From assembly GCA_027488865.1 (NCBI GenBank), contig JAIYAU010000026.1:124001-188000 (forward strand): a stretch of 64,000 bases of DNA. The letters are read 5' to 3'. The translations under genes and the position numbers were made by a program. Each line of letters begins with the position of its first letter. Positions within the stretch are counted from its first letter, which is position 1. This stretch comes from Cytophagaceae bacterium (lineage in GTDB: Bacteria > Bacteroidota > Bacteroidia > Cytophagales > UBA9547). Positions 35,250 to 43,470 of this stretch are shown piece by piece. The notes under the pieces are model-generated. The model was given only the letters and a program-made list of their open reading frames with translations, had not been told where the DNA came from and made no database searches.

Positions 35250-37280
35250 TTATAGTCTGTTTAACCTACCTGATGATAAAATTTGATATTTGATACTTTC
35301 CTTTATTAAAAATCGTTTGGATTTATTTATTTCTGTACTATCATAATCCGCTTTTATTATCCATTTGCCCACTTTGTCTACTACACCGTATTTGCCGTTA
35401 AGTTTAACCACCGCCAATTTATCGATAAAATTTCCCGCCTCTTCATACAATGGTTTGATGGCCCAATTGCCAGTGACGGTGATATAGCCATATTTTCCAT
35501 CTTGCTGCACCGCACAAAGTTTTTCGCTAAAACCTTCTGCATCGTCTATTTCCAATGCCAAGGCTTGGCCATCTGGTTTTAAAATTTGTTTTTTATTTTT
35601 ATTGGTAAGTAGGTACAGTCCTTCTCCGATAAATGTAATAGACCCATTGGTAGAGTATATTTCTTCTCCATTAAAATTAATAAAACCTGTTTTTTTGCCT
35701 TTTAAAAAGACCGTTGGGAATGACGGCCAAAGAGGATTTTGATTTTTATTACTTAAAAAGTCATATTCAAAAGGCACATAAGGCTCTCCGTTATTTTTTA
35801 AAATTCCATAAAAGTTCTCCTTTTTACATTTTAAAAACCTTTGGTCGCAATTGGAAATTAGGTCATACTCAGTGGCTAGCATTGGTTTTCCGGTATGTGA
35901 AATGACGCCGATCTTTTTATTAGTGGTCGTTATAAAAATTAAGTTACCGGCGAGGTTATCATAAGTAATGCTATCATATATTACTTCTACAATTTTGTCG
36001 CCCTTGGTATTAACTATTCCAAACTTATTATTTAAAGTAACTGTACTTACGCCGTTGGTAAACGCACTTGCCGATTCATATGCTGATGCAAAAAGGTAAG
36101 ATTTAGTGTTAAGATTGTAAAACTTAATACCTTCTGTAGTTTTTATTCGCACAAAATCTGTGGAATCGCCATAATATATGCTATCTGCTTCCAACTCATT
36201 AAGTTTTTCTCCTTTTAAACCCAAGAAAGAATATTTGCCGTTTTTAAGTCCGCTGTAAAAAGTGTTTTTATAGTCTATGTTGAGTGCATCGTAAGAAAAG
36301 GGCACAACTATTTTGTTCAAATAATCCACTAAACCATATTTTCCATTTAATTTGGCTATGGCCAATGATTTTTTAAATCGTGCTAATGATTCATATTGTG
36401 GTTCAATAATGATTCTTCCAGTTTGGTGCACTGTACCCCATTTTCCTTTTATAGAAAGCGAAGCCTGTCCTTCATAAAACGCCCTAATTTGGTCATAAGC
36501 TATGGGTGTAATTATTTTGCCCTGTGTATTAAGTAATCCATAATGTCCATCCTTCTTTGCCAAAACCACACTTGGTGTCATTAGGGCGATGGAGTCATAT
36601 TCAATGGGTGTAATTTGTTGGGCGTGTTCATTTAATAAACCCCACTTACCATTAAGTTGTATGGCAAAGTTTTTTGCAGATATCTTCTCGGCATTTGTAA
36701 TTTTTGGTGGAATAAGAAATGCGCCAGTTTCATGGTCAATTACGCCAAGGGAATCATTTAACTGTACCAAACTTACCTCATTTGAAACCCGCGTATAAGC
36801 TTGAAAGATAGGTTTCGCTACAAAATTGAGGGACTTTTCAGAAAAAATTCCCCAGAAATCACCTTTTTTTATCCAAACATAATCTCCTTGTGGTGATATC
36901 TTTTTAATTTCATTAAAGGAAGGCTTGATGATGATGCCGCCTTTATCGTTAATAAACCCCCAAAGTCCGTCCTTTTTGGCCCAAACTTTATTGAGGTTAA
37001 AAACAGCAAAATCATCATAAATAGCATCAACAATCAAATAGCCATCACAATTGATAACACCCAGTTTGCTTCCTTTCATTACAATGGCTTTGTTTCCTAC
37101 AAAAGGATATACCTTTGTATAGGCGGCGGGCACTTTCCATTCTCCAAATAAATTTCTATAGCCGTAGGTCCGAGTGGGTTTGTCAAACGACGGAATCATA
37201 TCTTCTTGGCAGCTTTGGCCAAGTTTTTGGGAATAACATTGAAAAACTATCAAAAAAATAAGCACTCTCAACAGTGTCAT
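35250..37280 (-). CDS. WG-repeat (KWG) exported protein
   Basis: 676 residues. Signal peptide (1-17) then about 20 WG repeats along the whole length, each of the kind NGKYGVVDKVGKWIIKADYD, spaced 40 to 50 residues. WG repeats form a beta structure thought to bind other proteins; their function is mostly unknown. There is no T9SS sorting domain, so it may stay in the periplasm. It is the first gene of a two-gene operon with the membrane-anchored protein. The N-terminal CQEDMIP may hold a disulfide. Confidence 0.9.
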   Translation of the reverse strand: MTLLRVLIFLIVFQCYSQKLGQSCQEDMIPSFDKPTRTYGYRNLFGEWKVPAAYTKVYPFVGNKAIVMKGSKLGVINCDGYLIVDAIYDDFAVFNLNKVWAKKDGLWGFINDKGGIIIKPSFNEIKKISPQGDYVWIKKGDFWGIFSEKSLNFVAKPIFQAYTRVSNEVSLVQLNDSLGVIDHETGAFLIPPKITNAEKISAKNFAIQLNGKWGLLNEHAQQITPIEYDSIALMTPSVVLAKKDGHYGLLNTQGKIITPIAYDQIRAFYEGQASLSIKGKWGTVHQTGRIIIEPQYESLARFKKSLAIAKLNGKYGLVDYLNKIVVPFSYDALNIDYKNTFYSGLKNGKYSFLGLKGEKLNELEADSIYYGDSTDFVRIKTTEGIKFYNLNTKSYLFASAYESASAFTNGVSTVTLNNKFGIVNTKGDKIVEVIYDSITYDNLAGNLIFITTTNKKIGVISHTGKPMLATEYDLISNCDQRFLKCKKENFYGILKNNGEPYVPFEYDFLSNKNQNPLWPSFPTVFLKGKKTGFINFNGEEIYSTNGSITFIGEGLYLLTNKNKKQILKPDGQALALEIDDAEGFSEKLCAVQQDGKYGYITVTGNWAIKPLYEEAGNFIDKLAVVKLNGKYGVVDKVGKWIIKADYDSTEINKSKRFLIKESIKYQILSSGRLNRL

Positions 37281-37598
37281 TTAATATAGGTTTTAGTAAA
37301 TGGTGTAGTAAATAACTACAAAAAAATGAAAAAATCAAAAGGTAAAAAGCACAGAAATACAGATTAATAGGTTTTATTCGGTTCTGACTGTTTATTTAAA
37401 AATAAAAAAAGTATAAAGCTTAAAATTAGAGAATAACTGCTCCTCTTATCACGTTAAAAATATTTAATGGAGATTAGTTATCACCCTATTTTTCCCAATC
37501 GGTTGGTATATCTTTGAGGAGAAAAATTCTAAAGTCAATACTTTTCAGATAAAATTTCTAAAATTAATAACAACATAATCTACACACACCAATTTAAA
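37281..37598. other. Intergenic, divergent
   Basis: 318 bases between the divergent WG-repeat and CPBP genes. Very AT-rich. No consensus promoter, hairpin or small frame stands out. Confidence 0.45.
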
Positions 37599-38996
37599 AT
37601 GAATGAAATATTAAAACTTAAGGATTTCTTAATAAATCCTAATCCGGAAACAGAATCCTCCGATTTACGATCGAAGATTTCCTCATTTGCATCAGTGTTG
37701 GGAATAAACATTGGTTTGGTTACAATTGCCGTTGGCGTTCAGTACGGCTTTAAATATGTAGGTCTTATTGATATTACTTTATTTCCTAGTCTAAACGAGC
37801 GAAACATAGCAGCATTACTCGCTTTTCTTGTAACCATTCTTGTTGTTCCAGTGGTAGAAGAAGTAGCATTTAGGCGGCATCTTATACCTACAAAAAGAAA
37901 CATTACTATTTCAATTAAGGCTTTGTTAATATTTTTGGCTTTCCAACTGATACCAATGAGCAAATCCATTATTTCAATTTCAATAGTAAGTCTAGTTGTA
38001 GGAATCCTAGTTTCGGCCTATTTGTATTTTAATAAAGGAATAGAGGAAATATGGAAACATAATTTCAGTAAAATATTTTATTTGACTACCTTATTGTTTG
38101 GGTTTATTCATATCATAAATCATAAATTGTCCCTTACAAATCTAATCTTTGCCCCTATTATTGTTGCCCCCCAGATAATACTGGGTTTTAATGCAGGTTA
38201 CTTACGTGTAAAGTACGGCTTTAAATGGGGTTTGTGGTTGCATATAGTACACAACTTGGTGTTTTTTGGGGTCTATCTTTTTGCCATCAACCCAGACCTG
38301 CTCAAATTAAATAAGTATGAATTTGTTGTGGATTATCCTCAGGTATTTAGTGATTTAAAGGATTACTCTTTGATAATTGATGAAACCAAAGATGGTGGTT
38401 TAAGTGATTACCATATCACTGATACCGAAATATGCTTTGAAAATACTAAAGCAAAAGAGGTATTTATCAAATTGTCACACGCCAAAAACGCAAGGGTTAT
38501 TTTTGAAAGCGAAGTGCTAGCGAATAAGTTACTAAATCTAAGTTTCCTTAATAAATCCGCTGATAAACCTAATTCTCGAAAAAACCGTCATTTTGTAATA
38601 GATAGATTATTGAAAAAATACAACGTAAAAGCAAAGATACATATCATACCCGAAGGTAATTGGTTGTTATCAAAAAGGGAGAATGCGTTTGGTACATCAA
38701 AAAAGGCAGAAATTCATAACCAAAATACAAATAATCAAGATTTTGTAGAACTTAAAGATGCCACGGTGAAGGACCTAGTAAATAAAATCAATGTACTTTA
38801 TTCAATTAACTGTATCGCACTCATTGATAAACGACACAAATACAATATTAAAATTCCTACAAATGATATTAATGCACTAAAGAAAATATTGTTTGAAGAG
38901 TATGGTTTTGAGTTTCAAAAACTAAATGCAAAGACAGATTGCTTTTATATTGGTTCACAGGATGAGAAATTTGATCTTAGTAGATTGCAGAAATGA
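37599..38996 (+). CDS. CPBP family intramembrane protease with long soluble tail
   Basis: 465 residues. The first ~245 residues carry about seven or eight membrane segments and the three Abi/CAAX-protease motifs: EEVAFRR at 87-93, FGFIHIINH near 168-176 and WLHIVHNLVF near 216-225. The rest, about 215 residues, is soluble and not recognised; it begins near DYPQVFSDL and has charged alpha/beta composition. Known members cut prenylated proteins or act in bacteriocin immunity; many in bacteria have no known substrate. The long tail is unusual for the family. It stands alone between a divergent and a convergent gene. Confidence 0.85.
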   Translation: MNEILKLKDFLINPNPETESSDLRSKISSFASVLGINIGLVTIAVGVQYGFKYVGLIDITLFPSLNERNIAALLAFLVTILVVPVVEEVAFRRHLIPTKRNITISIKALLIFLAFQLIPMSKSIISISIVSLVVGILVSAYLYFNKGIEEIWKHNFSKIFYLTTLLFGFIHIINHKLSLTNLIFAPIIVAPQIILGFNAGYLRVKYGFKWGLWLHIVHNLVFFGVYLFAINPDLLKLNKYEFVVDYPQVFSDLKDYSLIIDETKDGGLSDYHITDTEICFENTKAKEVFIKLSHAKNARVIFESEVLANKLLNLSFLNKSADKPNSRKNRHFVIDRLLKKYNVKAKIHIIPEGNWLLSKRENAFGTSKKAEIHNQNTNNQDFVELKDATVKDLVNKINVLYSINCIALIDKRHKYNIKIPTNDINALKKILFEEYGFEFQKLNAKTDCFYIGSQDEKFDLSRLQK

Positions 38997-39033
38997 CAGT
39001 TTATTTAAAAACAAAAATGCAAACGGGTTATAA

Positions 39034-40563
39034 CTAATAAACAATGGTGATTCCCAATTTAGTTTGGCCATCATTTAAGTAGGCTAGGTAGTAACCTATG
39101 GGTAAAAGATGATTTTTTACTTCTGGTTTCCAATTGGTTGGGCACTGAATGGTATCAATTAAAAGCCCATGGTTGTTATAAATTTTTAATGATCCATTAA
39201 GGTTAAGATAGACCTCATCTTTATCACCATCGTTATTGGGGGTAAGTATTATTTCTTCACAAGGTTCAGTTATGACATTAATTTTGGAGGCAATCTCAAC
39301 AGAACAATTATTTTCATCTTTAACCAACAATGAGTATAAAGGATATTTGACTGATTGAAAAATACCAGTTGTTGAAACTAATGTGTCTGATGTCAGTGGT
39401 GAATAAAGAAAGTAACTTAATTTGTCATTTGGGTTGGTTTCAAAAGTAATAGAACCATTTTGAGCACAATTGATGGGATTGGTGGTGTATCGAATGGAGT
39501 TTGTATCGATACATTCTTTTACAACAAGTTGGTAGGTACCTCCATTAATGGTGAGTGCAGGAAAAGACGGATGGGATAATTGCACCGTATAACTACCAGC
39601 ATCGCTAAATTGCACTCTGGATATATTGATACTTGAGTCAGTAGTGTAAGTAGTGTTGTTTTTGAACCATGTATACGTTATTTGGGCTATCGACCGGTCT
39701 AGTTGAGTGCTTATGTTAATGGTTTTGGCACGTTTGCTATAAATAGAATCTTTTATAGCCAACGCATATTGTGGACTAACTTTTACCCTTGAGCTGTAGT
39801 TGTTTAAACTAGTTAAAGGAATAATATCGTCCCAAGTGAGGTAGTTTTTTTCAATGCGTATATTTCTAGCATTTTGTGGTAACCAACTTACGTTGAAAGT
39901 ATCTAATTGATTGTTATTGAGGTACAAATCCTTTATCAACGTGTTTTCACTCAAGTTTGGGATACTTACAATATTATTGTAGGATAATTCCAATTTTTTA
40001 AGTAGCGATAGTTGTTTTAAGGAGGGCACTTGCACTATGGCATTATTTGAAAAATCAATTTGTTCAAGTTTAATTAAACTAGATAATGAAGGAAATTTTG
40101 TAATGTTATTATCAAACGCGATTAACTGCTGTAATTTACTTAAACTACTTAGGTCATCGAGGGCAGTTAATAAATTTTTACTGACATTTAGTGTGGTTAG
40201 CTCACTTAAGCTAGACAAATCTGGCAACTTGGTTAGCTGGTTATGAGACAAGTCCAGAACAGTAAGTTTGGCTAAAGATGAAATATCAGGTAAACTCGTG
40301 AGCAAATTGGTATCTGCATATAATTCAGTGATGTTAATAAAATATTGTATTTCATCGAGTGAGCTAATATTTTGACTAGAACAATTAAAAACACCAGAAA
40401 CGAGTTCAGCTTGTGATGTAATAAGATTATTTTGGTTGTCCACTACCTGCGGATAGTTGCTTTTAAGAAAGGCTAGAAAATTAGCGTCTTTAATGGGCTG
40501 TTGGGCCCAGGATTGTATCCATAAGCACAACAATACAAGTAATATGGAAATGTGTTTATGCAT
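39034..40563 (-). CDS. Leucine-rich repeat surface protein with type B T9SS sorting domain
   Basis: 509 residues. Signal peptide (1-20), about eight leucine-rich repeats of 20 to 22 residues (LTVLDLSHNQLTKLPDLSSL pattern, 75-230), an Ig-like region (about 270-345), then a SprB-like segment and a type B (gliding-associated) sorting domain starting with LTPNNDGDKDEVYL and ending TIVY. Type B cargo depends on the T9SS and often on a SprF-like partner. Its ATG overlaps the stop of the anti-sigma gene by one base (TAATG), so it is translationally coupled to it. A SprF-like gene is divergent at 42.2 kb. Confidence 0.9.
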   Translation of the reverse strand: MHKHISILLVLLCLWIQSWAQQPIKDANFLAFLKSNYPQVVDNQNNLITSQAELVSGVFNCSSQNISSLDEIQYFINITELYADTNLLTSLPDISSLAKLTVLDLSHNQLTKLPDLSSLSELTTLNVSKNLLTALDDLSSLSKLQQLIAFDNNITKFPSLSSLIKLEQIDFSNNAIVQVPSLKQLSLLKKLELSYNNIVSIPNLSENTLIKDLYLNNNQLDTFNVSWLPQNARNIRIEKNYLTWDDIIPLTSLNNYSSRVKVSPQYALAIKDSIYSKRAKTINISTQLDRSIAQITYTWFKNNTTYTTDSSINISRVQFSDAGSYTVQLSHPSFPALTINGGTYQLVVKECIDTNSIRYTTNPINCAQNGSITFETNPNDKLSYFLYSPLTSDTLVSTTGIFQSVKYPLYSLLVKDENNCSVEIASKINVITEPCEEIILTPNNDGDKDEVYLNLNGSLKIYNNHGLLIDTIQCPTNWKPEVKNHLLPIGYYLAYLNDGQTKLGITIVY

Positions 40564-41651
40564 TATTCAATTATTGTAATGGTTCCATTTAATATCTTAT
40601 CTTTATATTCGATAGTATATAGATAAACGCCTTCTTTGGCTAATCCATTAAAATCTTTGCCCTCCCAAAGATAATCATTATATGCAGGAATGGTGGCAGT
40701 GTAATAAATTTGATTAGCTTTATCCCTTACTGTAAACAAACCAACTTGTTCGCTTGCGGCTTGTACAAAATACTTACTGCTTGAAAGTTGGATGACGTAG
40801 TGTACCGCACAATTGTTTTCGGTAATGTTTATTGACAGTCGTTTAAAACATTTATTGGCATCTTCCACCAACAAGGTATAAGCACCTTTCGGTAAATTAT
40901 TCATTAAGGTGGTTTTATTACCATCTTTGTCCACAATGCTAAAAGTATAAGGTTTTTGCCCTCCTTCTATAGGTGAAATGGTTACCAAGCCTTCACTTGC
41001 TCCAGCACAGGTGGAATAGGTGTTGGTGCTAAATTGCAGGTCTACATCTTCACAAGAACCCTTGTTTTCCTTAGTTTTTTCAACAACTTTCGGTTGAACT
41101 TGATCAACTTTAGAAACTTTCTCAATCTGGGAAATGATTGGCGTTGATTTTTGTACTATTGGGTCAACAGTAAGGGGTTTCTGCTCTTGTACCTTATCTA
41201 TAATTGCCGGCAATTTTGAATGCAACAATTGTTTTTTTACAATTTTTTTCCCTTTTTGGGATGCATTTGGTGCTACAAAAGGTGTTCCTTCCTTCGCTGA
41301 ATGTTTTTCGATACTAACCGATTGAGGCTGTAATGCTGTTTTGTTTGAGTTGTACCACTTGTACACCATCACAAGGGTAGCCAAAAATAAAGAAGCTATT
41401 GCTATAGTTTTAATTAAAAAATCACGTTTTTGTAATCGCTTTACACTTGTCTCGTGAATATTAGAAGACAACTCCTTTACCTTTAGCAACTTGTTTTCGT
41501 ACAAAAGCCTATTGGCAATTTTGTGATTAGTTACTTCAGCCTGCAAGTTTGTATCAGCTTGTATTTCGTCTTCAAAAGCAAAGCGTTCCACCTCCGACAA
41601 GTTGCCTGATAAGTAGTTTTCTATTTTGGTATATAAATCTTTATTATCCAT
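40563..41651 (-). CDS. Anti-sigma-like membrane protein with T9SS type B-like outer domain
   Basis: 362 residues. The cytoplasmic N-terminus (IENYLSGNLSEVERFAFEDE) is the short helical start of Bacteroidota anti-sigma proteins. A membrane segment follows at about 79-98, then a Lys/Pro/Val-rich linker (103-197), a SprB-type repeat (about 198-283, STCAGASEGLVTISPIEGG) and a C-terminal domain very like a type B sorting domain (WEGKDFNGLAKEGVYLYTIE, then NGTITIIE). It overlaps the sigma gene by 8 bases and the cargo gene by 1. It probably holds the sigma factor and senses something about secretion or the surface. Whether the end domain is really recognised by the T9SS is unknown. Confidence 0.82.
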   Translation of the reverse strand: MDNKDLYTKIENYLSGNLSEVERFAFEDEIQADTNLQAEVTNHKIANRLLYENKLLKVKELSSNIHETSVKRLQKRDFLIKTIAIASLFLATLVMVYKWYNSNKTALQPQSVSIEKHSAKEGTPFVAPNASQKGKKIVKKQLLHSKLPAIIDKVQEQKPLTVDPIVQKSTPIISQIEKVSKVDQVQPKVVEKTKENKGSCEDVDLQFSTNTYSTCAGASEGLVTISPIEGGQKPYTFSIVDKDGNKTTLMNNLPKGAYTLLVEDANKCFKRLSINITENNCAVHYVIQLSSSKYFVQAASEQVGLFTVRDKANQIYYTATIPAYNDYLWEGKDFNGLAKEGVYLYTIEYKDKILNGTITIIE

Positions 41652-42234
41652 TCACCTTGTCTCTTAACTTATCTAATATTTTAGGATATTTGGCCAATAA
41701 TTCCATCATTTTTTGCTTACAACGTTTATGTTGCATTTTTACAGCCCCAATACTATTAAAGGCCATTTGTCGCTTGGCTTCCTCCAGTGAAAAATCCAAA
41801 ATGATTGTGTTGGTTAATAATTCAACACATTTATCACCAATTTCAGCAAAGTATTGTTTTAATATATTTTCGTCTTCCGAATTAACAAAAACTAGTTCCT
41901 GATGTTCCTTCATTTCTTCTATTAAAATATCGGGTAATTCATGTTGATACGCTATTTTGTTATCTCTTTTTGACTTATTAAGCCATTTAAAGGTGCAAAC
42001 CCTATACAAATATCCAGTAACCGTAAACTTTTCTTGAAATGTATCCGTCATAATTGACTGGTACACCTCCAGCAACGACTCTTGAAATACATCATAAGCG
42101 TCGTCTTGTGTGCCTTTCCGTTGTTTAATATAACGTTTTACCAACGGATAAACACTTTTATATAAGAACAAAATTGCCTCTTTATCGTCGCCTGTACGTA
42201 TTAGATTTAATAAATCTGCCTCTTTAATGATCAT
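41644..42234 (-). CDS. ECF-type RNA polymerase sigma factor
   Basis: 196 residues. Region 2 (AILFLYKSVYPLVKRYI, DDAYDVFQESLLEVYQS, TGYLYRVCTFKWLNKSKR) is clear, and region 4 is weaker but present (LLTNTIILDFSLEEAKRQM, GAVKMQHKRCKQKMMELL). It is the first gene of an operon with the anti-sigma-like protein and the type B cargo. The gene is divergent from a PorP/SprF gene, so one intergenic stretch may carry promoters for both. It likely controls these genes and perhaps other surface genes. The relation to SigP of Porphyromonas is not established. Confidence 0.88.
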   Translation of the reverse strand: MIIKEADLLNLIRTGDDKEAILFLYKSVYPLVKRYIKQRKGTQDDAYDVFQESLLEVYQSIMTDTFQEKFTVTGYLYRVCTFKWLNKSKRDNKIAYQHELPDILIEEMKEHQELVFVNSEDENILKQYFAEIGDKCVELLTNTIILDFSLEEAKRQMAFNSIGAVKMQHKRCKQKMMELLAKYPKILDKLRDKVNG

Positions 42235-42246
42235 TATTCATCTTCA

Positions 42247-43158
42247 ATGTTAAATAAAACCAAAAACACCGTAAGTAATGATTTTGTACAAAAATATTTA
42301 TACTATTTTGCATACGTGAAAAGGCACCTATACTTTTTGATTACCTTTATCTTTACTTTTTTTATAAAGCTTACTTGCTTGGCTCAAGGATATTATCCTG
42401 ATATTTTTAGCAATTATGCAGACTTTTCTCCCACCTATAACAGTGCCGCAATCAAAGATACCAACACTTTTCAACTAAATATCAAACATAAATCTCAAAA
42501 TAGCAATATCTATAAAACTGGGTTACAAGCACAATACAAATTAAAAGACCAACAAGTTAAACATTGGCTTGGTACCTATCTCGATAACAAACGAGAAGGG
42601 CCTTATATTCAATCACCTAAAGCATTTTTATATTACACATTAGTAGTGCCCTTAAGTTCACAAGTGCAACTGTCATCATCAGCTATGTTGGGTGTGTCTA
42701 GTATAGCAGCCAACTTGCCCGACCAAAGCTACAATTATAAGCTTCCAGACGGCTCTGTATCCTTATGTCTTCTCACTCGTACCCTTTCAATTGGATTTTC
42801 AAGTTATCAACTATTTGATAATCAATTTCAAGGTTTTAGATTAAAACGATACTACACCGCGTTCGCTTCCAAAACATTTGAAATTTCCTCTGATTTTTCT
42901 TTAGAGCTCAACGTATTAGATCGTATTTTCATAGATATGAAAGACGACATTCGTGTGTTAGGGGCTTTAAATTGGCGTGAACAATTTAAAATGGGCGGAG
43001 GTATTAATGCCTACCAAGGTTTATACGTTTTTATTGAGCCCTCGATTAAGTTAGACAACCACCAAATAAATATCTCTATTGGATACAACACCCAATATGG
43101 CAACAACTATCAGTTTTTAGCTAACACTACAGAAATTGGGATAAAATGGAATCGATGA
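42247..43158 (+). CDS. PorP/SprF family outer membrane protein
   Basis: 303 residues as drawn from ATG 42247. A GTG at 42316 would start just before a proper signal peptide (VKRHLYFLITFIFTFF, cut after LAQ) and leave room for divergent promoters; I think this start is at least as likely. The mature protein is a beta barrel of the PorP/SprF family with YYPDIFSNYADFSPTYNSA near the N-terminus. These proteins help T9SS cargo, mainly type B, to reach or stay at the surface. A broken second copy of its middle part lies at 45838-46013. It is next to a type B cargo operon. Confidence 0.82.
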   Translation: MLNKTKNTVSNDFVQKYLYYFAYVKRHLYFLITFIFTFFIKLTCLAQGYYPDIFSNYADFSPTYNSAAIKDTNTFQLNIKHKSQNSNIYKTGLQAQYKLKDQQVKHWLGTYLDNKREGPYIQSPKAFLYYTLVVPLSSQVQLSSSAMLGVSSIAANLPDQSYNYKLPDGSVSLCLLTRTLSIGFSSYQLFDNQFQGFRLKRYYTAFASKTFEISSDFSLELNVLDRIFIDMKDDIRVLGALNWREQFKMGGGINAYQGLYVFIEPSIKLDNHQINISIGYNTQYGNNYQFLANTTEIGIKWNR

Positions 43159-43306
43159 CCGAAGGAGCCTACAAAAATATCCTATGCTTAAAGTAATAGT
43201 TTGCTAAAAGCTCAAAACCGTTAGCAGCTATTTCTTAGTTTTCTTCTGATTTTTCGATATGCAATTATGATTATCCAAGCGATTTGACAAACAAAATTAG
43301 TAACAA

Positions 43307-43468
43307 TTATTCTTTAGAGAATTTGTAGGGTCTACTGTCGCAGTACAAAATATAAAATCCATTGTTAAGACCTTGAACGTTGATATTAGAAACGACTGCC
43401 TCCTTGTTTCGAAGAACTTCAACTCCATTTGAATTGAAAATTGTAAATTCTTTGATAGCCAGAAAAGC
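43307..43468 (-). pseudogene. Stranded T9SS type A sorting-domain remnant
   Basis: Behind the stop of the leucine-rich gene, in another frame, the minus strand reads IKEFTIFNSNGVEVLRNKEA, then INVQGLNNGFYILYCDSR, and stops at 43307-43309. That is the second half of a type A sorting domain: FNSNGVEVL matches the VYDxxGK strand and GFYIL the GxYxL strand. It has no start of its own. It is probably the original end of the upstream gene, displaced when a new end was inserted. Confidence 0.75.
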
Positions 43469-43470
43469 AC

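Noticed and set aside
42247-42315. N-terminal 23 residues of the SprF-like gene as certain coding sequence
   Set aside because: A GTG at 42316 gives a better signal peptide and room for divergent promoters. I kept the longer extent but do not trust the extension.
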